Shown: one piece after another, positions 1-9,752 of the stretch
Numbering within the stretch: position 1 is the stretch's first letter
Layout: every line of letters starts with the position of its first letter
Origin: Prochlorococcus sp. AG-412-I05
GTDB taxonomy: Bacteria; Cyanobacteriota; Cyanobacteriia; PCC-6307; Cyanobiaceae
NCBI GenBank assembly: GCA_003214855.1
Contig: QCLC01000007.1
Span: forward strand, 20,726 to 84,725
Reading direction: 5' to 3'
Length of the DNA stretch: 64,000 nucleotides
Program-made: the position numbers and the translations under genes
The notes under the pieces: generated by a model
Databases searched by the model: none
The model's input: the letters and a program-made list of their open reading frames with translations, nothing else
Told to the model about the DNA's origin: nothing

Positions 1-953
1 ACATCCTGAGCATCAGCACTAATTTGTAAAAGCTCAGAAATACTGTCACCACTAACTTTTACAACATTATTATGTTGATCAGCTAAGACAGCTATCCGTT
101 CCAAAGCTGAAATAAAAGCACGCCGATCAACATCGAAGCTCCGAGCAAAACCATCAGGAATTAACTGACGATAGTTAGGATAAGTTCCGTCTAATGTTCG
201 ACTAGTTACCACTTGATCAGCCGCTAAAAATACCACTTGACCTTTATCACAAAACAAACTCACTTGATCATCACCACGCCATCCACCGATCAAGCGCTCC
301 ACTTCCCGCAAAGAGCGAGAAGGAAGCGTTACCGCAAAATTCTCACCTTCATCATCCATCTCAGATGAGACCGTAGTCTCAACAGATAAGGCATCTGCCA
401 AGCTTAAAACTGCAAGGCGATGACCATCAGTTGCCGCTGCTTCCATCGCTTTACCATCAAAATGCAAATGAACTCCTGTTAGTAACTGTTTGGCTTCATC
501 TGAACTGCTAGCAAAAAGAGTTCCTCGAAGAGCTGTCAAAAGAGCCCTCGCATTAACCTTGACAGCCTTACCACTTTCAACAAGAGGTAATTCAGGAAAA
601 TCATCAGCAGACATCCCACGCATCTGATAACTCCCGCTTAAACTTTTGAGCTCTACCTGTTCACCAGCTTCATCAGTTGCCAAAGTGATAGGCGAATCAC
701 TTGAAAGTCTTGAAACAATTTCCCCTAATAGGCGCGCAGGCAAAGTAATCGCGCCACTGGATTCCACCGAGGCAGTCAATGACGTTTGAATACCAAGGCT
801 CAGGTCAAAACCTGTGAGGCTGAGACGATCAGTACCAGCATCAGCAGTGAGAAGCACGTTAGCTAGCACCGGATGAGTAGGCCGTGAGGCCACGGCTCTG
901 CTAACGAGCTGTAGTGCTGTATTGAGTTCAGCCTGTGAGCAAATCAGTTTCAT
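1..953 (-). CDS. dnaN: DNA polymerase III beta subunit (sliding clamp), 3' end truncated by window edge
   Basis: Manual reverse-strand translation from ATG at 953: MKLICSQAELNTALQLVSRAVASRPTHPVLANVLLTADAGTDRLSLTGFDLSLGIQTS..., a typical DnaN N-terminus; open to the window edge. Confidence 0.95.
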   Translation of the reverse strand, partial: MKLICSQAELNTALQLVSRAVASRPTHPVLANVLLTADAGTDRLSLTGFDLSLGIQTSLTASVESSGAITLPARLLGEIVSRLSSDSPITLATDEAGEQVELKSLSGSYQMRGMSADDFPELPLVESGKAVKVNARALLTALRGTLFASSSDEAKQLLTGVHLHFDGKAMEAAATDGHRLAVLSLADALSVETTVSSEMDDEGENFAVTLPSRSLREVERLIGGWRGDDQVSLFCDKGQVVFLAADQVVTSRTLDGTYPNYRQLIPDGFARSFDVDRRAFISALERIAVLADQHNNVVKVSGDSISELLQISADAQD

Positions 954-1362
954 TGAATCAATGTCACGACTAGAACGAGAACGCTGAAGAGGTCTCCCAC
1001 AATTTCACAAGCCAGCAAGAAGTGCAATGGCAGATCATTCTCATTCATAACCTCCCGGCTTTATTGATTAAATGATTAAAAGAAATTAAAACAATCGTAG
1101 TAGTAGGGCTTGAGGAAATCGTGGAAAATTTAAAAATCCTTTACGGTGACTGGACTCTAATGCTTAGAGACTTCTGGAAAGCACAGTTGGGTATGTGGAG
1201 GGATGGCTTTCTTTCCACATTTTAATTAATTGGGGAAAATGCTGAGCTTTTTAAATGGTTTGGTTTTGGTTCCTTTCCCCCCAGCTTCAATAATGGTTTT
1301 AGCAAGATTTCCACAGTCAGATTATAGATGGTCCATTCGAGCTGTTAATTGCTGTTTAATCC
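954..1362. other. Candidate chromosomal replication origin region (AT-rich intergenic with DnaA-box-like 9-mers)
   Basis: 409-bp intergenic upstream of dnaN with four TTTTCCACA-like sites (1120-1128 inverted, 1194-1202 inverted, 1211-1219, 1307-1315). Confidence 0.45.
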
Positions 1363-2469
1363 TCAAAAACCCATGACACGAGCCACAGTGGTTAGATCTG
1401 GATTTAGATCTGCATGAAATGTTGCATCGTTGTTATTGATGGCACAATCTGGATCTTTTAAACCGTTTCCAGTAAGTACACATACAACAGTTGCCCCTGA
1501 AGGGACTTCAGAAGCACGTTTTAATAACCCTGCTACAGAAGCAGCACTAGCAGGTTCACAGAAAATGCCTTCCTCGCGACCAAGTAATTTGTAAGCTTCT
1601 ATTATTTTTTCATCTGAAACATCAAGAAAGGCTCCATTGCTGCTTGATTTTGCAGCAATGGCTTTTTCTTTGTTGACTGGGTTACCTATTCTAATTGCGG
1701 TTGCAATTGTATTTGGATTGTTTACGGTTTGATTGAAAACCAATGGAGCAGAGCCACTTGCTTGGAATCCCATCATTTTTGGTAGAAGTTGACATCTTCC
1801 GGCTTGTTTGTATTCTTGAAAACCCATCCAATAAGCAGTGATGTTGCCAGCATTACCCATTGGGATGCACAGCCATTCAGGCGCTTCTCCGAGAGCATCA
1901 ACAATTTCAAAGGCTGCAGTTTTTTGACCTTGAAGCCTGTATGGGTTGACGGAATTCACCAGAGTTACTGGGTATTTCAAGGCCATTTCTTGAACGATGT
2001 CGAGAGCACGATCAAAATTGCCTCGAATTGCCAGCACCTCGGCGCCATAAACTAAAGCTTGAGCTAACTTTCCTTGCGCTACATAACCGTCTGGAATTAA
2101 TACAAAAGCACGCATACCAGCGCGTCTTGCATATGCAGCAGCAGCAGCAGAGGTGTTGCCTGTACTGGCACATATGACTCCTTCACAATTCGCTTCTTTG
2201 GCCTTGCTGATCGCCATCGTCATGCCTCGGTCCTTAAAGGATCCTGTGGGGTTGAGGCCGTCGTATTTCACGTAGACCTTGACTCCCCTGCCAATCTGTT
2301 CAGCTATGCAGTTGACAGGGATCAATGGCGTCGCTCCTTCTTTGAGAGTCACGACAGGTGTGGTCTCGCTTACCGGTAACCAGGATCTATACGCTTCTAT
2401 TAGCCCAGGCCAATTTTGCATCACAGGGGCTGTGGCGATAGCTGGAGGGAGGTTCTGGCTTAGGGACAC
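1363..2469 (-). CDS. thrC: Threonine synthase
   Basis: PLP-dependent fold; KYDGLNPTGSFKDRGMTMAISKAKE and ASTGNTSAAAAAYARRAGM motifs. Confidence 0.95.
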   Translation of the reverse strand: MSLSQNLPPAIATAPVMQNWPGLIEAYRSWLPVSETTPVVTLKEGATPLIPVNCIAEQIGRGVKVYVKYDGLNPTGSFKDRGMTMAISKAKEANCEGVICASTGNTSAAAAAYARRAGMRAFVLIPDGYVAQGKLAQALVYGAEVLAIRGNFDRALDIVQEMALKYPVTLVNSVNPYRLQGQKTAAFEIVDALGEAPEWLCIPMGNAGNITAYWMGFQEYKQAGRCQLLPKMMGFQASGSAPLVFNQTVNNPNTIATAIRIGNPVNKEKAIAAKSSSNGAFLDVSDEKIIEAYKLLGREEGIFCEPASAASVAGLLKRASEVPSGATVVCVLTGNGLKDPDCAINNNDATFHADLNPDLTTVARVMGF

Positions 2470-2489
2470 CTACAGAGAGCAGTGTTTAG

Positions 2490-2521
2490 AAGGAATCTAA
2501 GCCTTAAGGCTTAGATTCCTT
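2490..2521. repeat. Perfect 32-bp palindrome AAGGAATCTAAGCCTT/AAGGCTTAGATTCCTT
   Basis: Read directly; each 16-nt half is the exact reverse complement of the other, no loop. Confidence 0.9.
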
Positions 2522-3091
2522 AAGACCGTCTAGTGGGGAATCAGAAAAGAATTTCACTAGACCAGCGATTGATTCAGCTTTTTGCATGATTCCAAAGAGA
2601 GCCGGTAGGTTTACTGTCATTGTTTGGTTGGGATAGGCTTGTAGAAAGTGGATGGCATTAAGATCGCCCTTTCCTATTTGCATGCCATTGATGACTCCAG
2701 CTCTGAATGCTGGAACGCTTATCGAAGGGTTTGGCACGTTGAGAGGGTAGATGATTTTGGATATGCGGTTGATGATTACGTTGCCAATGCGGGTTGTCAT
2801 TAATCGACTGGTAAGCCCTATAGGAAGTTCTATCTTTTTATTGAGGAGCTTGGAAACAGTTTCTGGGTTTTGTCGACTGAATTTCAGGGCATCTTTTAAA
2901 AGGCCTCTGGCTTTTCCTGTTTTTGCTAGATATTCCAAATCTGACACTGAGATTGAGCGGCGGAAGGCACCACTCACGAAGGCCACTTGTTTGGCTGCTT
3001 CTGCTTTCGGCATCGTTGAAAACAGACTTAATCCCAAACCTAGGCAGATAGCCATGAGAAATCGGTAAGAATGTTTTTTGGATTGATTCAT
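2504..3091 (-). CDS. Secreted DUF1400-type protein (alpha/beta hydrolase N-terminal-like module)
   Basis: Signal peptide, then AEAAKQVAFVSGAFRRSISVSDLEYLAKTGKA...; resembles the cyanobacterial DUF1400 module. Confidence 0.65.
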   Translation of the reverse strand: MNQSKKHSYRFLMAICLGLGLSLFSTMPKAEAAKQVAFVSGAFRRSISVSDLEYLAKTGKARGLLKDALKFSRQNPETVSKLLNKKIELPIGLTSRLMTTRIGNVIINRISKIIYPLNVPNPSISVPAFRAGVINGMQIGKGDLNAIHFLQAYPNQTMTVNLPALFGIMQKAESIAGLVKFFSDSPLDGLKESKP

Positions 3092-3115
3092 TAGTGAACC
3101 CTTTAGTCACAGAAT

Positions 3116-5005
3116 TTAGGGTGAAACTCCTGCTGCTACCTTGACAAGACGGACAACACCACGTTCGGCGAGACCCTGCGCAACTTTTATACCCATTTTG
3201 TGGGTGTTAGGTTCGCGGATCAGTCTTGGTAGGCGGCTGAGGACTAGTTCAGGAGTGAAGCCTGGCAGGTTTTGCAAGATAGCGATCAGTTGCCGAATTG
3301 GTTCTAAATCAAGCAGTGATTCATCGTCAGAATTTTCAGATTCCGAACCAAAGGCTATAAGTGGAGGTTGCAAGGATCGAGGTAGGTTACGACCCAGACG
3401 TTGAAATGTTTGCCAGCCAAAGGCGTCAAGGCGGTTGATTAGTGCTTCAACAAGTTGCTCTCTTAAGAGACCACCGTTAATTGAGAAGAGGAAATCGATG
3501 ACCTGATCCATTAAGTTGTCCAAGTCGAGCTGGGCTTGGCTTGCTGCACTTGCTACAAGGTTTTCTAGTCGAGTCCAGCGGAAGATTTCTCCGTCAAACA
3601 GCATTTCTTTGAGGCTTTGGCGTAATTGAGGGTCGGGATCTTCCATGAGGCGTCGAGCGAAGTAAGGATAAGCGGCACCAAGAATTTTGAATTCGGAATC
3701 TACGCTTAATGCGATGCCTTCAAGTGTTATTAGTGAACGAATAATTAATGCGTAGTATGGAGGTACCTTGAAAGGGAACTTGTACATTACCCCAGAGAGG
3801 TCATCAGTTACGCTTTTGAAATCAAGGCGACTTACACCCATCTCCAGAGCTTGGCTGAAGACACTTTCAAACGCGGGTACAATTGGTTCGAGATTGACAT
3901 CCTCTGCTAGAAAACCGAGCTTTACAAAATCACGTGAAAGGTTGTTGAAATTACGGTTTACCAGATGTACCACTGCTTCAATTAAGCCTGTACGTGATTC
4001 TCGGCTCACCTCACTCATCATTCCAAAATCGAGGTAGCAGAGTCGCCCATCGGCCAGAGCAAGAAGGTTGCCTGGATGTGGATCAGCGTGGAAAAAACCG
4101 TGTTCCAGCAACTGTTGCAAGCTGCAGTTAACTCCGACTTCAACCATATTATTGGGATCGATTCCTAGCTCTCTCACTGCCTCTAGATTAGTGAGCTTTA
4201 CTCCATCAATCCATTCCATTGTAAGTACTCGACGGCTAGTCGCTTGTCGATAGATTATTGGTACAGCGATGCGTTGATTATGGCTGTGAAGTGTGCGGAA
4301 ACGCTCTGCATTGGCAGCTTCATTGAGATAATCCATCTCTTCAAATACTCTTCGGCCTAGCTCATCAATCAGCGCCACAAGATCACTACGTATCAATCTC
4401 ACATTCCTTTTTAGCCATGCGGCAATGTTCCGTACGATGTAGAGATCAAGGGTGATTTGTTCACGAAGTCCTGGTCGTTGTACCTTGACGGCCACCTGTT
4501 GACCTCCTTTGAGTACGCCTCGGTGGACCTGTCCTAGAGATGCGGCAGAGATGGGCTCTTTGTCGAGTTGTTCGTAAATCTCTTCGATTGGTGCTTCAAG
4601 GTCTTCTTCTATGCAGGCCATAGCCAAAACACTTTCGAAGCCTGGCAATTGGTCTTGAAGTTGTGAAAGCTCTTCCAGTAGTACTGGTGGTACGAGATCT
4701 GGTCGACTGGAAAGAGCTTGTCCGGCCTTAATGAAAGCAGGGCCAAGTTCTACCAAAAGTTCCGCAAATTCTCGTGCTCGATCCCGAGCACGATTGGCAT
4801 CGTTCAGTAAGCCAAAAACTTTGTCCCCTGCTAAGCCAATCAGGAAGAGACCAATTGGTAGAAGTGTTTGCCATAGTCGGCTCAACAGGCGCTGTGGATG
4901 GCCGGCATAAATTCTGGTAATTGCAGCAGGATCGTATTCAAGTAGGCCTGCCGCCTCGATGAAATCCCCGAGTTCTGTTTCCATCCTGAGTGGGGTCTTG
5001 ATCAT
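3116..5005 (-). CDS. ABC1/AarF/UbiB family atypical kinase
   Basis: KAGQALSSRPDLVPPVLLEELSQLQDQLP, VAVKVQRPGL, HGFFHADPHPGNLLALADGRLCYLDFGMM. Confidence 0.93.
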   Translation of the reverse strand: MIKTPLRMETELGDFIEAAGLLEYDPAAITRIYAGHPQRLLSRLWQTLLPIGLFLIGLAGDKVFGLLNDANRARDRAREFAELLVELGPAFIKAGQALSSRPDLVPPVLLEELSQLQDQLPGFESVLAMACIEEDLEAPIEEIYEQLDKEPISAASLGQVHRGVLKGGQQVAVKVQRPGLREQITLDLYIVRNIAAWLKRNVRLIRSDLVALIDELGRRVFEEMDYLNEAANAERFRTLHSHNQRIAVPIIYRQATSRRVLTMEWIDGVKLTNLEAVRELGIDPNNMVEVGVNCSLQQLLEHGFFHADPHPGNLLALADGRLCYLDFGMMSEVSRESRTGLIEAVVHLVNRNFNNLSRDFVKLGFLAEDVNLEPIVPAFESVFSQALEMGVSRLDFKSVTDDLSGVMYKFPFKVPPYYALIIRSLITLEGIALSVDSEFKILGAAYPYFARRLMEDPDPQLRQSLKEMLFDGEIFRWTRLENLVASAASQAQLDLDNLMDQVIDFLFSINGGLLREQLVEALINRLDAFGWQTFQRLGRNLPRSLQPPLIAFGSESENSDDESLLDLEPIRQLIAILQNLPGFTPELVLSRLPRLIREPNTHKMGIKVAQGLAERGVVRLVKVAAGVSP

Positions 5006-5063
5006 CCCCCCCTTCTAAACGAACCGTGCTGCCGCTACGGTCGGAATCATCACAGGGCTGGAC

Positions 5064-6746
5064 GTGCTCACCGGTCTGCTGCTGCAGAACATCGCACTGA
5101 TCGAGAGTCTTGAACTGGAGTTCAGCTCTGGCTTTACGGTGCTTACCGGCGAGACCGGCGCAGGCAAGTCGATCCTTCTCGATGCCCTCGATGCGGTGCT
5201 GGGTGGAGCGCAGGGGGCCGGCGGTGTTCGTTTGCTGCGCGCTGGTTCTGATCGAGCCAGGATCGAAGCTGCGTTTCAACTCAGCCCTGCGCTTGAACAG
5301 TGGTTGATCGAGGCTGAGTTTGACCCTGAAGAGGAGCTCCTGATCAGCCGTGAATGGAAACGGCAGGAGAGTGATCGCTTCTCCAGTCGCTGCCGGCTGA
5401 ACGGCAGCACGGTGAATCGTCAGCAGTTACTTGAGCTCAGACCGCTGCTGATTGATCTCACTGTTCAGGGCCAGATCCAGTTGTTGTCGCGTGCGGGGCA
5501 GCAACGGTTATGGCTGGACCGTCTCGGTGGTTCTTCGCTGGCAGAGGTCAAGGCACAGGTGGCTGATGCCTGGACGGACTGGCGCGTTGCTGCAGATGCC
5601 CTGATGGCTCTCGAGCAGGAACAGCAGCGTTCCGAACAGGAGCGGGCTGAACAGGAGGAGCAGTTGGAGCAGCTTCAAGCTGCTGATCTCGAGGATCCAG
5701 ACGAGCAGCAGCGGCTGGAGCAGGATCAGGATCGCCTCGTTCATGGCGTGAGGCTTCTCGAGGGTCTGGCCCTGCTGTTTGGGCGTCTCCGCGATGGTGC
5801 GGATCAGGGGCCCTCTCTGCAGGATCACTTCTCGGCGTCCATCCAGGAGCTGCAGGCCATGGCCCAGCTGGATGGTTCCCTGGAGCCGCTGCGGGATCAG
5901 GCTCTGGATCTCGGGGCCGGTGTTGACGCCTTGCTGCGCTCCCTCGATCAATACGGTCTGGCGCTCGAGAGCGATCCAGATCATCTGGAGCGGATCCAAG
6001 AGCGCCTGTCGGTTCTAAAACGCCTGCAGCGCCGCTATGGCCTTGATCTGGCCGGTTTGATTCAGCGTCGCGATGACCTGCTTCAGCGTCTGGGTGCTGA
6101 AGGATTCGCGGCTGATCTCGCCTGCCTGCATCAGGACGAGAACAACCGACGCCAGAGCCGTGATCAAGCCAATGCGGCGTTGCATCGCGAGCGTTCCAAT
6201 GCAGCGGAGGCTCTGGAGGCCTCGTTGCTTGAGTTGTTGTCCCCTATGGGCCTGGCCAACGTGCGTTTCAAGGTGGATCTCACCCCCTGTGATCCCGCTG
6301 ACCATGGTGCGGATGCTGTCCAATTCCTGTTTTCTGCCAATCCCGGCCAACCGATGGCACCGCTGACGGAGGTGGCGTCCGGCGGTGAGATGTCCCGTTT
6401 TCTGCTGGCGCTCAAGACCACCCTTGCCGCAGTCGACGGGTCTAGCACGCTGTTGTTTGACGAGATTGATGCTGGCGTCAGTGGACGCGTCAGTGGAGCG
6501 ATGGCGGATCTTCTTCAGACCCTGGCGCGTCAACGCCAGGTGTTTTGCGTCACCCACCAACCGCTCGTGGCGGCCGTGGCCGATCACCATTTCCGGGTCA
6601 GTAAGCATGTGCAGGACGGCGTGACCCACTCGCGAGTGTCCCGACTGCGGGACACTCAGGAACGCCGCCAGGAGCTAGCTGACCTCGCTGGTGGCGATCA
6701 GGCGGATGCCTATGCAGCGAGCCTGCTGGACCAGCGAACAGCTTGA
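5064..6746 (+). CDS. recN: DNA repair protein RecN
   Basis: N-terminal Walker A (VLTGETGAGKSILLDAL), coiled coil, LTEVASGGEMSRFLLALK, LLFDEIDAGVSG, VFCVTHQPLVAA. Confidence 0.95.
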   Translation: MLTGLLLQNIALIESLELEFSSGFTVLTGETGAGKSILLDALDAVLGGAQGAGGVRLLRAGSDRARIEAAFQLSPALEQWLIEAEFDPEEELLISREWKRQESDRFSSRCRLNGSTVNRQQLLELRPLLIDLTVQGQIQLLSRAGQQRLWLDRLGGSSLAEVKAQVADAWTDWRVAADALMALEQEQQRSEQERAEQEEQLEQLQAADLEDPDEQQRLEQDQDRLVHGVRLLEGLALLFGRLRDGADQGPSLQDHFSASIQELQAMAQLDGSLEPLRDQALDLGAGVDALLRSLDQYGLALESDPDHLERIQERLSVLKRLQRRYGLDLAGLIQRRDDLLQRLGAEGFAADLACLHQDENNRRQSRDQANAALHRERSNAAEALEASLLELLSPMGLANVRFKVDLTPCDPADHGADAVQFLFSANPGQPMAPLTEVASGGEMSRFLLALKTTLAAVDGSSTLLFDEIDAGVSGRVSGAMADLLQTLARQRQVFCVTHQPLVAAVADHHFRVSKHVQDGVTHSRVSRLRDTQERRQELADLAGGDQADAYAASLLDQRTA

Positions 6747-6791
6747 AGGTTTCGGTTCTTCCTAAGCTCTTGAGCTTTCCAACGGGTCCTG

Positions 6792-9752
6792 ATGGCGCGA
6801 GCTGCTGCCAAGATCGCTGAATCAGCTGTCCCGCTGGCGACTCAGGACGATGTGATTCGCGTGAGGGGTGCCCGGCAGCACAACCTCAAGAACGTCGACC
6901 TCACCATCCCCCGCAACAAGCTGGTGGTGTTTACCGGAGTCAGTGGCAGCGGCAAGAGTTCGCTGGCCTTCGACACGATCTTTGCGGAGGGACAACGCCG
7001 CTATGTCGAAAGTCTGTCGGCCTATGCCCGGCAGTTCTTAGGGCAGGTGGATAAGCCCGATGTCGATGCGATCGAGGGTCTCTCGCCGGCGATCTCGATC
7101 GACCAGAAATCCACCAGTCACAACCCGCGGTCCACGGTGGGCACCGTCACGGAGATTCAGGACTACCTCCGTTTGCTGTTCGGTCGCGCTGGCGAACCCC
7201 ATTGCCCCAAATGCGGCCGCTCGATTAAGCCGCAGAGCATCGACGAGATGGTCGATCAGATCCTTCTGTTGCCGGAAGGGACCCGCTATCAGTTGTTGGC
7301 GCCGGTGGTGCGCGGCAAGAAGGGCACCCACACCAAGCTGATCAGTGGCCTGGCAGCAGAGGGTTTCGCTCGGGTGCGCATCAACGGTGAGGTGCGCGAG
7401 CTGGCCGACAACATTGAGCTGGACAAGAACCACAGCCACAACATCGAAGTGGTGGTCGATCGTCTTGTCGCCCGTGAGGGGATCCAGGAACGGCTGACCG
7501 ATTCCCTCCGCACGGCCCTCAAACGCGGCGATGGTTTGGCGCTGGTGGAGGTCGTGCCCAAGAAGGGTGAGGAACTTCCCGACGGCGTTGAGCGGGAGCG
7601 TCTCTATTCCGAGAACTTCGCCTGCCCGGTGCATGGCGCTGTGATGGAGGAACTGTCGCCACGGCTGTTTTCCTTCAACAGCCCCTATGGCGCCTGTGAG
7701 GCTTGCCATGGCATTGGCCATCTGCGCAAATTCACCGTGGACCGGGTGATTCCGGATCCATCCCAGCCGGTGTACTCCGCTGTTGCTCCCTGGGCGGAAA
7801 AAGACAACAGCTATTACTTCTCACTGCTCTATTCAGTGGGTGAAGCCTTTGGCTTTGAGATCAGGACCCCATGGAATGAGCTCACGGACGAACAGCGGGA
7901 TGTGCTGCTCAATGGAAGCCGCGAACCGATTCTGATTCAGGCCGACAGCCGGTATCGCAAGGGCAAAGGGGGGTATACCCGCCCGTTTGAGGGCATTCTT
8001 CCAATCCTTGAGCGGCAGTTCCGTGATGCCAGCGGAGAAGCCCAGCGCCAGAAGTTGGAGAAGTACCTCGAGCTGGTTCCTTGTGAAGCCTGTGGCGGTC
8101 AGCGGCTCCGACCCGAAGCCCTGGCGGTGAAGGTGGGTCCTTATCGGATTACTGAGCTCACTTCTATCAGTGTGGCGCTGACTCTTGAACGCATCGAAAA
8201 GCTTATGGGCGTTGGTGCAGCCAATGGGGCTGAGCCTTTGCTCAATTCACGTCAGATCCAGATCGGTGATTTGGTCTTGCGTGAGATTCGTATGCGTCTT
8301 CGTTTTCTTCTCGATGTTGGGCTCGAATATCTCAGTTTGGATCGACCCGCGATGACCTTATCTGGCGGCGAGGCTCAGAGGATTCGTTTGGCGACACAGA
8401 TCGGCGCTGGTCTTACGGGGGTGCTTTATGTGCTTGATGAACCAAGCATTGGTTTGCATCAGCGGGACAATGATCGTTTGTTAGCCACGCTCAGACGTTT
8501 AAGGGATCTGGGTAACACTTTATTGGTGGTAGAACACGATGAGGACACCATTCGCGCTGCTGACCATCTTGTCGATATTGGTCCAGGGGCAGGGGTGCAT
8601 GGGGGTCATATTGTTGTTGAAGGATCTTTGGATCATCTGTTGATGGCTGAAGAATCTTTGACAGGTGCATATCTCAGTGGCCGCCGCTCTATTCCTACAC
8701 CTAGAGAGAGGAGAGAAGGAAGCAGTCGCAGGCTTCGTTTGATTGATTGTGATCGCAATAATCTTAAAAATCTCACCGTAGATTTTCCTTTAGGGCGACT
8801 CGTTGCGGTCACAGGAGTCAGTGGTAGTGGTAAAAGCACTTTGGTGAATGAGTTGCTTCATCCTGCCTTAGATCACAGTTTGGGTTTCAAGGTGCCTTTT
8901 CCTCAAGGCTTGGGCGAGTTGCGAGGTGTCAATGCGATCGACAAGGTGATCGTGATTGACCAGTCTCCAATCGGCCGTACACCGCGTTCTAATCCAGCCA
9001 CCTACACCGGTGCGTTTGATCCGATTCGTCAGGTCTTTGCTGCTTCCGTTGAGGCAAAGGCTCGTGGTTATCAGGTGGGTCAGTTTAGTTTCAATGTGAA
9101 AGGTGGTCGCTGTGAGGCTTGTCGGGGTCAAGGGGTGAATGTGATTGAAATGAACTTTTTGCCAGATGTTTATGTTCAGTGCGATGTCTGCAAAGGTGCT
9201 CGATTTAATCGGGAGACTTTACAGGTCACTTACAAGGGAAACACCATTGCAGATGTTTTGCAGATGACGGTTGAGCAGGCTGCTGAGGTTTTTTCTGCTA
9301 TTCCCCAGGCGGCTGATCGATTGCGCACGTTGGTTGATGTGGGACTTGGATATGTGAAGTTAGGTCAGCCTGCGCCCACGCTTTCAGGTGGTGAAGCTCA
9401 ACGTGTGAAGCTTGCTACCGAGCTCTCAAAGCGCGCTACTGGAAAAACCCTTTATTTGATTGATGAACCAACCACTGGCCTCAGTTTTTACGACGTGCAT
9501 AAGTTGATGGATGTTATGCAGCGTCTTGTTGATAAAGGAAATTCAATTATCGTGATAGAACACAACTTGGATGTAATTCGTTGTTCTGATTGGATTATTG
9601 ATCTTGGCCCTGAAGGAGGAGATTGTGGTGGCGATCTTCTGGTCACGGGGACTCCAGAAGAGGTTGCATCCCATCCCACTAGCCATACGGGGCATTATCT
9701 CAAGACGGTGTTAGCGAAGCATCCTCCTGAGACTGTGTCTGTTGCAGCTTGA
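6792..9752 (+). CDS. uvrA: Excinuclease ABC subunit A
   Basis: Two ABC domains, Zn fingers ([34 protein letters not shown]), [37 protein letters not shown]. Confidence 0.98.
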   Translation: MARAAAKIAESAVPLATQDDVIRVRGARQHNLKNVDLTIPRNKLVVFTGVSGSGKSSLAFDTIFAEGQRRYVESLSAYARQFLGQVDKPDVDAIEGLSPAISIDQKSTSHNPRSTVGTVTEIQDYLRLLFGRAGEPHCPKCGRSIKPQSIDEMVDQILLLPEGTRYQLLAPVVRGKKGTHTKLISGLAAEGFARVRINGEVRELADNIELDKNHSHNIEVVVDRLVAREGIQERLTDSLRTALKRGDGLALVEVVPKKGEELPDGVERERLYSENFACPVHGAVMEELSPRLFSFNSPYGACEACHGIGHLRKFTVDRVIPDPSQPVYSAVAPWAEKDNSYYFSLLYSVGEAFGFEIRTPWNELTDEQRDVLLNGSREPILIQADSRYRKGKGGYTRPFEGILPILERQFRDASGEAQRQKLEKYLELVPCEACGGQRLRPEALAVKVGPYRITELTSISVALTLERIEKLMGVGAANGAEPLLNSRQIQIGDLVLREIRMRLRFLLDVGLEYLSLDRPAMTLSGGEAQRIRLATQIGAGLTGVLYVLDEPSIGLHQRDNDRLLATLRRLRDLGNTLLVVEHDEDTIRAADHLVDIGPGAGVHGGHIVVEGSLDHLLMAEESLTGAYLSGRRSIPTPRERREGSSRRLRLIDCDRNNLKNLTVDFPLGRLVAVTGVSGSGKSTLVNELLHPALDHSLGFKVPFPQGLGELRGVNAIDKVIVIDQSPIGRTPRSNPATYTGAFDPIRQVFAASVEAKARGYQVGQFSFNVKGGRCEACRGQGVNVIEMNFLPDVYVQCDVCKGARFNRETLQVTYKGNTIADVLQMTVEQAAEVFSAIPQAADRLRTLVDVGLGYVKLGQPAPTLSGGEAQRVKLATELSKRATGKTLYLIDEPTTGLSFYDVHKLMDVMQRLVDKGNSIIVIEHNLDVIRCSDWIIDLGPEGGDCGGDLLVTGTPEEVASHPTSHTGHYLKTVLAKHPPETVSVAA

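Noticed and set aside
6015-6629. 204-aa and other overlapping ORFs antisense to recN/uvrA (also 5508..5999, 7038..7721)
   Set aside because: GC-rich codon usage suppresses stops in all frames; no domain evidence.
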